This document shows, piece after piece, positions 27,206 through 36,995 of a stretch of DNA of 64,000 bases (positions are counted from its first letter, which is position 1; each line of letters begins with the position of its first letter). The stretch spans positions 1 through 64,000 of the forward strand of contig NZ_BOMM01000020.1 in assembly GCF_016862195.1 (NCBI RefSeq), given 5' to 3'. The notes below the pieces were generated by a model. The model made no database searches, was not told where the DNA came from, and was given only the letters and a program-made list of their open reading frames with translations. This stretch comes from Paractinoplanes ferrugineus (GTDB lineage Bacteria > Actinomycetota > Actinomycetes > Mycobacteriales > Micromonosporaceae). A program made the position numbers and the translations under genes.

Positions 27206-27239
27206 CCGCCCGGACCACCCGTACGGGTGATCCGGGCGG
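27206..27239. terminator. Bidirectional hairpin terminator
   Basis: Two 17-bp arms (27206-27222 and 27223-27239) pair with one mismatch and essentially no loop, between the lipoprotein stop (27198) and the convergent carboxylase stop (27246). Confidence 0.7.
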
Positions 27240-27245
27240 TGGTGG

Positions 27246-30200
27246 TCAGTGCCTGCGCAGGTGGGTGTCGATCGCCTCGATGATGCGCGGGCGCATCTCG
27301 GCGGCCTTGATCACGGCGTCGACCGAGCCGACCTCGACCGCGCGCTGGATCGAGTGGATCCGGTCGAACTCCGCGGCCACCTCGCCCAGCTTCTCGGCCC
27401 GCACCGACGAGCGCAGCTCGTCGAGCTCGGCCGCCAGCGCGCCCCGCTCGGCACCCGGGGCCGCGCCCAGCCGGGCCTCCGCGGCCCGGATCCGGGGGTC
27501 GGCGGCGGTACGGGCGTTGACGTCGCCGGCGAAGACGGCGGCGGCCGCGGGGGCGCCGCCCAGCACCGAGGCGAACGATCCCTCCAGGGCCAGGACCGTC
27601 ATGTTCGGGTTCAGGCGTTTGGAGAACACGACGAACGCGCCGCCGTGGTAGCGGGAGATCACGCAGAACACGATCGGGCCGTCGAAGTTGACGATCGCCC
27701 GGCCGATCTCCGCGCCGTACTCGAGCTGGATCTTGCGCATCGACTCCGGGGAACCGTCGAAGCCGGAGAGGTTGGCCAGCACGACCAGCGGGCGGTTGCC
27801 GCTGGCCGCGTTGATGGCACGGGCCGCCTTCTTGGACGAGCGGGGGAACAGGGTGCCCGCGGTGTAGGTGTCGGGACCGTCGGTGGGCGGGAAGCCGCGG
27901 CGCGGCACCGACCGCGACTCGATGCCGAGCAGGCAGACCGGGACGCCGCCGAGGTGGACGTCCTGGACCACGGCGGTCTCGGCGTCGGCCATGCCGGCCC
28001 AGCGTTCCAGCACCGGGTGGTCCTGGTCGGCCAGGGCGCGCATGACCGTACGGATATCGAAGGGCTTCTTGCGGTCGGGGTTGGACGTGACCGAGAAGAT
28101 CTGGCCCACGGTGGTGAAGTCGCTGTCGGCGGCCTCGTGCGGGAAGTCCGAGATGTCGCGGTCGACGGGGTCGGTGGTGGCGGCGCGGCGCGGCGCGGTC
28201 TCGCCGGGCACGACGTAGGTGTGGTCGTAGTGCGCCATCAGCACGTCACGGGCGCCGGTCAGGTCGGGCGCCCAGTACTGCGCCTGACCGTTCGGCCCCA
28301 TCACCCGGTCGTAGCCGCCGATGCCGAAGTTGTCCTCGGCCGACACGCCGCCGGAGAAGTCGAGCGCCTGCTTGCCGGTCAGCACCATGGCCGAGTCGGG
28401 CGTCATGACCAGGATGCCCTTGGTGTGCATGAGCATCGTGGCTTCGGCGTTCCAGTAGGGCTGGGCGCCGACGTTGATGCCCGCGACCACGATGTTGATC
28501 TCACCGCCGGCCTGGGTGAACTCGACGATCCGCTTGAGGGCGGCGGCGACCCAGTCCATGTTCTCGGTGCCGGACTCCATCGAGATCCGGGCGCCGGACG
28601 ACAGGGCGAACCACTCCAGCGGCACCCGCATCGACGTGGCCAGGTCGAGGGCGGCGATGACGCGCCGGCACTCGGGCTCGGACAGGGCGCCCAGCGACTT
28701 GGTCGGGTCGCCGAGCAGGATCACCCGCCGCACACCCTCGGGGTGGCGTTCGGTGACGGTGGTGACGACGCCGGCGACGAGCGCCGCGGTGTTACGCCCC
28801 TTCGGCCGGTCGACCGGGACCAGCTCGAACGACGGCGACAGGTCGTACTCGACGAAGCCGCCGGCCGGCCCCGCCAGCAGATCGGTCAACTCGTACGGGT
28901 AGACGGTGTTGCGCGCGGCCGCCCGCAGCACCTTCTGCCGGTAGCCGTCGATCGGCTCGACCGGCGCGCTCGACGGCTCGCCGATGGTCAGCGCCATCGT
29001 GCCGGTGCCGTCGAAGCCGATCCGCACCCCGACCTTGCGCAGTTCGCCGCCGACGTCCTGGCGGGCGATGAACGAGATCTCCTCGAGTCCCGCCCCGGCC
29101 ACCGACGGCGCCACCCGGCGGGCGATCGTCTCCATCTCCTCGCGGGTCAGGGCGAACGGCGGCCACACGTAGACGACGATCCGGTTGGTGCTGAACCGTT
29201 TGTCGCTCGGCCGCTGCTGCTGGGCCCGCCGGATCGAGTCGAGGGCGGTGGCGATGGTGTCCTCGGTGGTGGGCAGCGCGACCAGGCGGCCGTCGTGCTC
29301 ACGCAGCTCGGTCAGGTCACGCACCTGGGCGAACGCCACCAGCCGGTCGTCCGCCGGGTTCTCCCGGGCCACCGCGCGGAACAGGTAGATCTCCTCGTCG
29401 GAGGAGGGCACCCGGGTGAGGTCGAACTTGCGCAGCCGTTCCATCTGCATGCGCTGCGCGATGTACGGGTGCAGGCCCCGGATGAGCCGCTCCTCCATCA
29501 TCCCGGTGGTCGCGGGCCGGAACGTGAAGTGGTGGTGCATGACGCTGCCGCGCCGGCCGGCGACCGCCACCGTGACCCGGCGGATCCGGTCGGGCAGCGG
29601 TTGCGCGCAGATGATCTCGTGCAGCTCCCCGGCGATCTTGTCCGGGTCGGCGGGCTGGTCCTCCCAGGACAGGTACAGATCGGCGTCGATCGCCAGGTCG
29701 CCGGTGCCGAGAGCGGCCAGCCCGGCGAGCACGCTGCTGAGCTTGTCGAACTTCTCCGCGGCGGAGATGAGCAGGGTGCCGGATTTGTCGGCGACCAGGA
29801 ACGAGCAACCGGCGGCGGACGTGGTGTGCACGTGGGTGAGGCCCTTGTTGCCGTAGTACCGGCGGGTCAGCACCTCCAGCATGACCGAGTTGTCGAGGTT
29901 CGCCCGCTTGAGGCGCTGGCCGAGCAGCCGGACCAGCGGTTCGGTGCTGCGCACCATCTCGGCGACGCGGTCGGCCCGGTCGGGCGAGTCCGGCTGGGCG
30001 TCGAGCAGGCGCAGATGCTGGCGTACGCCGGCGTAGACGAGCGCCCGGTTGCGCCGCAGCAACGGCTGGCCGAACCACGCGAACACGACGCCGCGAGCGA
30101 GGTCGGCGAGCACCGGGAAACGGACCTGGGTGGCCGCGACGAGGCGTTCCAGGGCCAGGCCGATGGGCTCGCGCAGCGTGTCGTCCGGCGGCGGCTCGCC

Positions 30201-32717
30201 CAGCCAGGCGCGCAGCAGGCTGGCGATCACCGCGGCGTCGCCGGCCGCCCGCTGCTGGGCCAGGAAGATCCGGAACACGGCGGCCTCGAGCGCGGTGGTG
30301 CGCTCGAGGTCGCGCACGCCGTACCACCCGAGGGCTTTCTTGAGCCGGGCCTGGAACGACTCCGGCAGCCCGGCCCGCTCGACGTCCAGGCTCTGCAGGT
30401 AGGTGTGGAAGTACTCCCGCGCGCTGTGCACGTGGGTGTCCTTGCTGATGTCCACGCCGGCGGGCCGGTTGCGGCTCAGCTCGGCCAGGTCGGCGAACAC
30501 CTCGATCAGCTCGACCTCGCCGGCGAGCGGCCGGCGGCCCTCCGCCGCGGCGGCCCGGCGGGCGTCCAGGTAGTCGGCGAGCACGCGGCGCTCGTCGTGC
30601 GGGTCGGCGTCGAAGCCGAGCAGCAGGCTGCGCAGGTCCTCCTGGCGGCGGGTGGCGCGGATGCGGCCTTCACCCCCGGTGCGTTCGGCGGGGAGATCGA
30701 TCTCCACTGCCGTGCCCGCGACCTCAGCCTCAGCGGTCGCATCGCCGATCGGCTCCAGCCGCAGCAGAGCCGCCCCGGTCTCGACCTTGCTGCCGGCGCT
30801 GACCAGCACCTCCTTGACGCGAGCCTTGAACGGCGCGCGCAGCACGGCCTCCATCTTCATGGCTTCCAGCACCAGTACGGGCGCGCCCGCCTCGACCTCG
30901 GCGCCCGCCTCGAGCGGGGTCGCGACGACCAGCGCCGGCATCGGGGAGCGCAGCACGCCGCCCTCGTCGCGGGTGACCCGGTGGGCGACGCCGTCGACCT
31001 CGATCAGGCTGATCACGCCGTGCGTGCCGGTGATCAGGCGGTGCCGTTCGCCGTTGACCGTGATGCGGCCGGTGTGCCGGTCGAAGCGCTCGAGCTCGAC
31101 GTCGGCGGTGCGGACCAGCTCGCCGGCCTCGACACCGACCCGGAAGCGGTGGGCGCCGACCCGGGCGACCCGCACGCGGTAGGCGTTGCCGCGCAGCTTG
31201 AGATCGAGGGGGCGGCCGCTCTCGTGGCGCACCTGCGGGCGCCCGCCGAACGCGGTGGACAGCAGCCGCTGCCGCTCGGTGCGCTCCTCGTCCTCGTACG
31301 CCTCGATGGCCGCCGCCGCCAGCGCGACCGCGCTGTTGCTGTGCGAGACCAGCCGGCCCTGCTCGCGCACCCGGTCGATCCAGCCGGTGTCGGCGCTGCC
31401 GTCGATCACCTCGGGCTGGTCGAGCAGGTCGAGCACGAAGCTCTTGTTGGTGGCGCCACCCTCGATGATCACGGTGGTGTCGGCCATCGCCCGGCGGAGG
31501 CGGCCGAGCGCCTCGTCGCGGTCCTTCCCGTACGCGATGACCTTGGCGATCATCGAGTCGAAGTCGCCCGGGATGGTGTCGCCCTCGCTGACGCCGGTGT
31601 CGACCCGGATGCCGGGGCCGGCGGGCAGGTCGAGGTGCGCGATGCGTCCGGGGGAGGGGGCGAAGTCGCGGTCGGGGTCCTCGGCGTTGAGCCGGGCCTC
31701 GACGGCGTGCCCGCGCTCGACCGGCGGGGTGCCCTCGAGCTGGCCGCCGCCCGCGACATGCAGCTGGGCCTTGACCAGGTCGAACCCGGTGGTCGACTCG
31801 GTGATCGGGTGCTCGACCTGGAGCCGGGTGTTGACCTCCAGGAACGCGAGCAGGTCGTCACCCGGGTGGTAGAGGAACTCGACGGTCGCGGCGCCGCGGT
31901 AACCGACCCGCACGGCGAGCCGCTCGGCCGACTCCTTCAGCTCGGTGACTCGCGCGGGTGGCAGCACCGGCGACGCGGACTCCTCGATGACCTTCTGGTT
32001 GCGCCGCTGCACCGAGCAGTCGCGCACCCCGAGCGCCCACGCGGTGCCCTGGCCGTCCGCGATGACCTGCACCTCGACGTGGCGGGCGCCGGTGACCAGG
32101 CGCTCCAGGAAGACGATGCCGCTGCCGAACGCGCGGGCCGCTTCCTGGCTGGTCCGCTCGTAGGCGTCGGCCAGCATGGAAGGGTCGCGGACCACCCGGA
32201 TGCCGCGCCCGCCGCCACCGGCGGTCGCCTTGAGCATGAGCGGATAGCCGATGGTCGAGGCCGCCTCGAGCGCCGCCTCCAGGGTCTCGACCGGGCCGCG
32301 GCTCCACGGCGCGACCGGCACGCCGACCTCCTCGGCGATCAGCTTGGCGCCGATCTTGTCGCCGAGCTTGCGCATCGCGTCGGCGCTGGGCCCGACGAAG
32401 GTGACGCCGACCCGCTCGCACAACTCCGCGAACGCCGGATCCTCGGCGACGAAGCCCCAGCCGACCCAGGCCGCGTCGGCGCCGGACTCGACGAGCGCCC
32501 GTTCCAGGAGCTTGAGGTCGAGGTAGGGCCGGGCGGCGGCGGGCCCGAGGTCGTACGCGATGTCGGCCGCACGCACGAACGTGGAGGTGCGGTCGACATC
32601 GGTGTGGAAGGCCACGGTCTCGATCGGAGTCCCGGTCTCCGCGGACAGCTCACGAACGGCGTGAATGAGCCGCATCGCGGCCTCACCACGGTTGACGATG
32701 GCGATACGTCTGAACAC
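27246..32717 (-). CDS. Single-chain BC-BCCP-CT acyl-CoA carboxylase (eukaryotic ACC-like)
   Basis: 1823 residues from GTG 32717 (AGGGGCT upstream); it begins VFRRIAIVNRGEAA as biotin carboxylases do. Domains: biotin carboxylase about 1-455 (ATP-grasp loop KATAGGGGRG at 163-172; EVNTRLQVEHP near 294-303); biotinyl domain about 585-655 with the biotin Lys in EAMKME at 621; a central region about 660-1200; and carboxyltransferase about 1240-1823 (SSGARISMESG and FDGSPESMRK motifs). It should carboxylate acetyl- or another acyl-CoA using bicarbonate and ATP, feeding fatty-acid synthesis. Most bacteria split these domains over several genes; this layout resembles eukaryotic ACC, and related single-chain forms occur in some actinobacteria. 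No separate beta or epsilon subunit is adjacent. Confidence 0.92.
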   Translation of the reverse strand: MFRRIAIVNRGEAAMRLIHAVRELSAETGTPIETVAFHTDVDRTSTFVRAADIAYDLGPAAARPYLDLKLLERALVESGADAAWVGWGFVAEDPAFAELCERVGVTFVGPSADAMRKLGDKIGAKLIAEEVGVPVAPWSRGPVETLEAALEAASTIGYPLMLKATAGGGGRGIRVVRDPSMLADAYERTSQEAARAFGSGIVFLERLVTGARHVEVQVIADGQGTAWALGVRDCSVQRRNQKVIEESASPVLPPARVTELKESAERLAVRVGYRGAATVEFLYHPGDDLLAFLEVNTRLQVEHPITESTTGFDLVKAQLHVAGGGQLEGTPPVERGHAVEARLNAEDPDRDFAPSPGRIAHLDLPAGPGIRVDTGVSEGDTIPGDFDSMIAKVIAYGKDRDEALGRLRRAMADTTVIIEGGATNKSFVLDLLDQPEVIDGSADTGWIDRVREQGRLVSHSNSAVALAAAAIEAYEDEERTERQRLLSTAFGGRPQVRHESGRPLDLKLRGNAYRVRVARVGAHRFRVGVEAGELVRTADVELERFDRHTGRITVNGERHRLITGTHGVISLIEVDGVAHRVTRDEGGVLRSPMPALVVATPLEAGAEVEAGAPVLVLEAMKMEAVLRAPFKARVKEVLVSAGSKVETGAALLRLEPIGDATAEAEVAGTAVEIDLPAERTGGEGRIRATRRQEDLRSLLLGFDADPHDERRVLADYLDARRAAAAEGRRPLAGEVELIEVFADLAELSRNRPAGVDISKDTHVHSAREYFHTYLQSLDVERAGLPESFQARLKKALGWYGVRDLERTTALEAAVFRIFLAQQRAAGDAAVIASLLRAWLGEPPPDDTLREPIGLALERLVAATQVRFPVLADLARGVVFAWFGQPLLRRNRALVYAGVRQHLRLLDAQPDSPDRADRVAEMVRSTEPLVRLLGQRLKRANLDNSVMLEVLTRRYYGNKGLTHVHTTSAAGCSFLVADKSGTLLISAAEKFDKLSSVLAGLAALGTGDLAIDADLYLSWEDQPADPDKIAGELHEIICAQPLPDRIRRVTVAVAGRRGSVMHHHFTFRPATTGMMEERLIRGLHPYIAQRMQMERLRKFDLTRVPSSDEEIYLFRAVARENPADDRLVAFAQVRDLTELREHDGRLVALPTTEDTIATALDSIRRAQQQRPSDKRFSTNRIVVYVWPPFALTREEMETIARRVAPSVAGAGLEEISFIARQDVGGELRKVGVRIGFDGTGTMALTIGEPSSAPVEPIDGYRQKVLRAAARNTVYPYELTDLLAGPAGGFVEYDLSPSFELVPVDRPKGRNTAALVAGVVTTVTERHPEGVRRVILLGDPTKSLGALSEPECRRVIAALDLATSMRVPLEWFALSSGARISMESGTENMDWVAAALKRIVEFTQAGGEINIVVAGINVGAQPYWNAEATMLMHTKGILVMTPDSAMVLTGKQALDFSGGVSAEDNFGIGGYDRVMGPNGQAQYWAPDLTGARDVLMAHYDHTYVVPGETAPRRAATTDPVDRDISDFPHEAADSDFTTVGQIFSVTSNPDRKKPFDIRTVMRALADQDHPVLERWAGMADAETAVVQDVHLGGVPVCLLGIESRSVPRRGFPPTDGPDTYTAGTLFPRSSKKAARAINAASGNRPLVVLANLSGFDGSPESMRKIQLEYGAEIGRAIVNFDGPIVFCVISRYHGGAFVVFSKRLNPNMTVLALEGSFASVLGGAPAAAAVFAGDVNARTAADPRIRAAEARLGAAPGAERGALAAELDELRSSVRAEKLGEVAAEFDRIHSIQRAVEVGSVDAVIKAAEMRPRIIEAIDTHLRRH

Positions 32718-32964
32718 CGGTAGAGCCCCTGCCTCGCAAGAATCGTTGACCCGGAGCCTACTGGCGTCGGGCTCGCGCCTTAACCCCTGACAGGTACGTG
32801 TCAGTAACTTCCCCCGGTGCGGCCGCCGCCACAGGCTGTCTGCGCAGGAAAGCCGCTCTTTCCGGCGGGCTGGACCGCGAGCAACGGGCCACGGCGGAAA
32901 TAGGGGTATGGCAAGTTGAACATGAGGTCTTTTCAAGAACGGGCGGCACCAGGATGATTCGCTG

Positions 32965-34158
32965 ATGCCGCATGAGAGAACAGCCGCCCGGCGAGCCACC
33001 TGGATCGGCGCCGGCTACGCCGCGCAGGGCTTCGGCTACGCCGCGGTGGTCACGGCACTGCCCACGTTCAAGGAACGGCAGGGCATCGACGACGCGTACG
33101 TCTCCGTCATCCTGCTCCTGGTCTGCGTCGCGGCGGCGGGCGGTTCGATCGTCGCGGACAAGGTGGCGGCCCGGTGGGGCAGCCGCTTCGCGCTCAGCGG
33201 CGGCCTGCTGGCGGTCACGGTGGGCCTGGGCCTGACGACCTTGCACACCCCGACCCCGCTTTTCACTGCCATCCTGATCGCGTACGGGGTGGGTCTCGGC
33301 GCCGTCGACGCCAGCCTGAGCATGCAGGGTGTCCTGGTGCAGGCCCGGATCGGCCGGAGCGTGATGAGCCGGCTGTTCGCCGCGTACACCGCCGCCGCCA
33401 TCCTCGCCGCGCTGCTGATGTCCGGCTTCGCCGCCTCCGGTGCCGGTGCCGCCCTCGCCGTCGGTGCCGCCGCCCTGATCGCCGCGGTCGTGGTCGCGGC
33501 CGGCTTCACCTCCTTCGAACCGGGCCGCACCGCCATGCCGGAACTGGCCCGGGAAACCCGGCACGACGGCACGAGGCACGTCGTCTGGGTGTGCGGGGCG
33601 TTCATCTTCACCGCGTTCCTGGCCGACTCGGCGGTGAGCACCTGGAGCTCCGTCTACCTGGACGACTCGCTGAAGGCGACCGCCGCCGTCGTCCCCCTCG
33701 GCTACGCCGCGTACCAGGCCGCCGTACTCCTGGCCCGGCTGGCCGGCGACCACGTCGTACCCCGGCTCGGCCGTATCCCCGCCGCCGCCGGCTGCCTGCT
33801 GATCTGCGCCCTCGGCTGCGGCGTGGTGGTGGCCCTCCCCTCGATCCCGGCCGCCATCCTCGGCTTCGGCCTGACCGGCATCGGCGTCGGCGTCCTGGTA
33901 CCCCTGGCCTTCAGCGCCGCCGGCGAAGCCGCCCCCGGGCACAGCGACGAAGTGATCGCCCGCGTCAACCTCTTCAACTACGGCGGCGCCCTGGTCGGCG
34001 CCGTACTCCTGGGCGCCCTCTCCGAACCGATCGGCCTGCGCCTGGCCTTCCTGATCCCCGCCCTCATCCTCCTGGCCACCGTCCCCGCAGTCCGCTCCCT
34101 GCGCCGACTGGCCACCACTCCTACCGCCTTGCCACCCCCGGCCCCCGCCCCCCGCTGA
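32965..34158 (+). CDS. MFS transporter
   Basis: 397 residues, about 12 hydrophobic helices. ATG 32965 follows AGGATG by 9 bp. The loop between helices 2 and 3 has an A-like motif (ADKVAARWGSR). The second half begins WVCGAFIFTAFLADSAVSTW. The pattern resembles the MFS group that includes fucose-permease/YbjJ-like proteins; the substrate is unknown. It is divergent from the carboxylase, with a 247-bp gap that holds both promoters but no recognised operator. Confidence 0.88.
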   Translation: MPHERTAARRATWIGAGYAAQGFGYAAVVTALPTFKERQGIDDAYVSVILLLVCVAAAGGSIVADKVAARWGSRFALSGGLLAVTVGLGLTTLHTPTPLFTAILIAYGVGLGAVDASLSMQGVLVQARIGRSVMSRLFAAYTAAAILAALLMSGFAASGAGAALAVGAAALIAAVVVAAGFTSFEPGRTAMPELARETRHDGTRHVVWVCGAFIFTAFLADSAVSTWSSVYLDDSLKATAAVVPLGYAAYQAAVLLARLAGDHVVPRLGRIPAAAGCLLICALGCGVVVALPSIPAAILGFGLTGIGVGVLVPLAFSAAGEAAPGHSDEVIARVNLFNYGGALVGAVLLGALSEPIGLRLAFLIPALILLATVPAVRSLRRLATTPTALPPPAPAPR

Positions 34159-34718
34159 TTGCTCCCCCTCCGCTTCGCTTGCCAGCTCGGCCCGGTCCAG
34201 CCCGGCCCGCTCCTGCTCGGCCCGCCTGAGCGGGGTTCGGCTCAGCGCGGTCCGGTGCTTTTGTCGGCTGTCTACTTGATTCGGAAGCCACCAGCTGCGG
34301 CGGTTGGCTTCACGACCGGCCCGAGGAGACCAGGATCGGCCCTTTTCAGGGGAGATGGGGCCGCCGGGCGCTGGCAGACCCCATCTCCCCTGAAAAGGGT
34401 CTGCGCCCGAAGTCGATCGCGTCGAGGTCCGACAACTGCCCCGCCACCCGAACTTCCGAGGGCCGATCTTGGGTCCTGCCGCGCCGCAGGCGGCAACTCC
34501 GAGATCGATGCGTGGTCCGGTGCGGCCGCGAGCCGGTGAATCGCCCGCCCCACTGGTAGAGCCGGTGAGCCGCAGCGGAAGCGGCTGGCCCGGCGTGGCG
34601 GGGTGCAGGGTTCTGAACCGGTGTGGGGGCCAGTGGCTGTGCCGCGGCGATGGTTCCGGCTGGGGGTGACGAGGGGCCCGGCGGCCGGAGTGGAGGTCCG
34701 GCCGCCGGGAGTGGGTGG
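34159..34718. other. 560-bp gene-free gap with repetitive GC sequence
   Basis: No convincing coding sequence on either strand. The first 100 bp are low-complexity, repeating a cggcccg-like unit. A very strong hairpin lies at 34340-34399 (annotated separately). The rest shows no recognisable gene relic. The two flanking genes converge here, so the region is a terminator/repeat island. Confidence 0.6.
34340..34399. repeat. Perfect 21-bp inverted repeat hairpin
   Basis: The arm 34340-34360 (cccttttcaggggagatgggg) and the arm 34379-34399 are exact reverse complements around an 18-nt loop. The cttttcagggg core is related to the cttttcagggaag core of the dispersed element at 5121 and 55007, but the arms face the other way. 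It could serve as a terminator for the convergent genes or be a mobile REP-like unit. Confidence 0.7.
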
Positions 34719-36932
34719 TTACAGGGAGAGGGACCAGGTGTCCAGGGTGCCGATGTCGGCGCTGGCGGCGTCGCGGACGGAGAGGGTCCAGGTGCCGTTG
34801 GCGGATTCGCCGGAGAGGTTGACGGTGTAGGTCTCGTCGATGTTGTCGGTGCTGCCACCCGCCCGGTTGTGCAGGACGTAGGGGCTGCCGTCGGGGGCCA
34901 GCAAGGTCACTATCAGGTCGCCGATGTAGGTGTGTTCGATGTGTACCTCGACGGAACTGGTGGCGGAGGGGGCGGTGGCGCAGCCGTCGATGGTGACGGA
35001 GTTGAAGACGGTGGTGTTGTCGGGGATGGCGAGGTCGTCACCGTTGGTGGCGGTGCACGCGGCGGCGCTGTTGACGCCGACGGTGAGTGACACGGCGCGG
35101 GTCACCGCCGGGGCGGTGCCGGTGATCGTCACCGGGGCGGAGGCGCGGGCGGCGCCGGGGGCGGCGGTGACGGTGACGGTGGTCGGGTCGCCGGCGGTCA
35201 CGGTGGGCGGGTCGAAGGAGACGGTCACGCCGGCCGGCACGACGCCGGCCGAGAACGTGATCGGCTCAGCCTCGCCGTTGACCGAGGTGGTCGCCAGGGT
35301 GACGGTGCCGGAGGTGCCTGGGTCAACGGTCAGCGAGACGGTGCCGAGTCTGAGGGAGAAGTCGTTGCCCGCGGAGCAGAAGTCGTCGCCGGCCACGTTC
35401 ACCGCGGTCCAGGACGCCTGCACGGCTTTGTACTCGGTGCTGCAGAAACCGTAGAGGTCGGTGGCGGCGGCCAGGGTGTAGCCGCGGGCCTGGGCGTAGG
35501 TCGTACTGGAGATGAAGTAGTTGTCCAGGGCGCGGAACCAGATCGCCGAGGCCTTGTCGCGGCCGATGCCGATCACCGGGGCGGCCGTTCCGCACAGCGG
35601 TGAGGTGCCGAACTCGGTGGCGCCGCTGCCCTCGGCCAGGTCGAAGAAGAAGTGGTTGGCCACGCCGGACGAGTAGTGCACGTCGACGTTCTTGGTGCTG
35701 GACGACCAGCAGCCGTGCGAGGAGCCGTCGAGCACCGGGTTGTACATGTAGCGCAGGGGTGCGCCGGTGCCCCGGATGTCGATCTTCTCGCCGATGTCGT
35801 AGTCGCCCGGGTCGGTCGTGCTGCCGGCGTAGAACTCGACCATGCTGCCGAAGATGTCGCTGGTCGCCTCGTTGAGTCCGCCCGGCTCGCCGGAGTAGGT
35901 GAGGCCGCCCGGCACCACGTGCTCGGTCACGCCGTGTGACATCTCGTGCCCGGCCACGTCCAGCGCCACGAGGGGTTTCGCGTTGCCGGTGCCGTCACCG
36001 TAGGTCATCTGGGCGCCGTCCCAGAAGGCGTTGACGTACGCGCTGCCGTAGTGCACCCGCGACGGCACGCCGGTCCCGTCGCCGAAGATGCCGTCCCGGC
36101 CGTGCACGTTCTTGAAGTAGTCGAATGTGGTGGCCGCGCCGAAGTGGGCGTCCACCGCCGCGGAGGCCCGGTCGGTGTTCGTGCCCGTACCCCAGACGTT
36201 GTCGGTGTCGGTGAGGACCGCGCAGCTGCCGCTGGTGCGGTTGCCCATGTCGCAGGTGTAGCCCGCACCGCGGGTGGGGTCGGTGAGGGTGAAGCCGGTG
36301 CCGGTGGCCGTGGTCTCGATCGCGACCGGTCCCGAGTAGATGCTGTTCCCGGTGCCGGCGACGCTTTCGATCTCGTCGAAGCTGCCGATCGGCGCGCCGG
36401 TGCCGGCGTCGGTGATGACGTGCAGGCGGGACGGGGTCTGCCCGTCCGGGAGCCAGCCGCTCACGACCGTTTCCCAGGCCAGTTTGCCGAGGCCGGTGCT
36501 GGCGTCGACGAACAGTTCGGGCCGACCGGTGCTGGTGATCCTGCCGGTGAAATGGGCGCGCGAGACGCGCAGTGCGGTCGCGGCCGGCACGGCCGGGGTG
36601 GTGCTCAGCGAGAGCGGCGCGCGCAGGCCGACCGACGTGCCGGTCACCTTGCCGTTCTTCAGTCGGATGGCCAGATCGCCGCCGTAGACCCGCAGCCCGG
36701 CATAGGTGCGGGTGTAACGGACGGTCTCGTCGGTGCGGCTGTAGACCTGGTACTTGTCCTTGGCCGAGCCCTTGACGGCCGAGGTGCCGGCCTGGGTGAT
36801 CGGACTCGGGGTGCTCGGGGCGGCCGACGCGCGGTCAGCGATCGCCGTCACCCCGGACCCTGCCAGCGCGATGGTAGCGGCCAGCGCGATTACGGTTCTC
36901 AACAGCTTCCTCCCACGATTAAGGAAGTACAT
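34719..36932 (-). CDS. Secreted M4 metalloprotease with C-terminal P/Homo B domain
   Basis: 737 residues from ATG 36932; TTG at 36935 directly before it is an alternative. A signal peptide ends about residue 37. An FTP/PepSY-type propeptide covers about 50-190, then the M4 domain with HEMSHGVTEH (zinc His pair and catalytic Glu) and NEATSDIFG (third ligand). After the M4 lobe come an Ig-like segment (SLTVDPGTSGTVTL to about 620) and a P/Homo B domain with IPDNTTVFNSV, HTYIGDLIVTLLAPDG and a final DIGTLDTWSLSL, as in proprotein-convertase-like bacterial proteases. It should be an extracellular neutral protease. It is distinct from the 2941 gene in length and tail. Confidence 0.95.
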   Translation of the reverse strand: MYFLNRGRKLLRTVIALAATIALAGSGVTAIADRASAAPSTPSPITQAGTSAVKGSAKDKYQVYSRTDETVRYTRTYAGLRVYGGDLAIRLKNGKVTGTSVGLRAPLSLSTTPAVPAATALRVSRAHFTGRITSTGRPELFVDASTGLGKLAWETVVSGWLPDGQTPSRLHVITDAGTGAPIGSFDEIESVAGTGNSIYSGPVAIETTATGTGFTLTDPTRGAGYTCDMGNRTSGSCAVLTDTDNVWGTGTNTDRASAAVDAHFGAATTFDYFKNVHGRDGIFGDGTGVPSRVHYGSAYVNAFWDGAQMTYGDGTGNAKPLVALDVAGHEMSHGVTEHVVPGGLTYSGEPGGLNEATSDIFGSMVEFYAGSTTDPGDYDIGEKIDIRGTGAPLRYMYNPVLDGSSHGCWSSSTKNVDVHYSSGVANHFFFDLAEGSGATEFGTSPLCGTAAPVIGIGRDKASAIWFRALDNYFISSTTYAQARGYTLAAATDLYGFCSTEYKAVQASWTAVNVAGDDFCSAGNDFSLRLGTVSLTVDPGTSGTVTLATTSVNGEAEPITFSAGVVPAGVTVSFDPPTVTAGDPTTVTVTAAPGAARASAPVTITGTAPAVTRAVSLTVGVNSAAACTATNGDDLAIPDNTTVFNSVTIDGCATAPSATSSVEVHIEHTYIGDLIVTLLAPDGSPYVLHNRAGGSTDNIDETYTVNLSGESANGTWTLSVRDAASADIGTLDTWSLSL

Positions 36933-36995
36933 CAACTGATGGAAATCCTTCTATGTCGCGGCAGTTGGTGATGTAAAACTCTGTTTACGAAATTC

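Noticed and set aside
27249..32723. A 1824-codon open frame on the plus strand opposite the carboxylase
   Set aside because: It is the antisense shadow of the carboxylase gene, rich in Arg, Gly, Asp and His with no domain, as expected from high third-position GC.
34159..34340. GC-rich repeats after the MFS gene as a coding extension
   Set aside because: The MFS frame ends at a clear stop, and the following frame translates as Pro/Arg low-complexity sequence without a start or conserved pattern.
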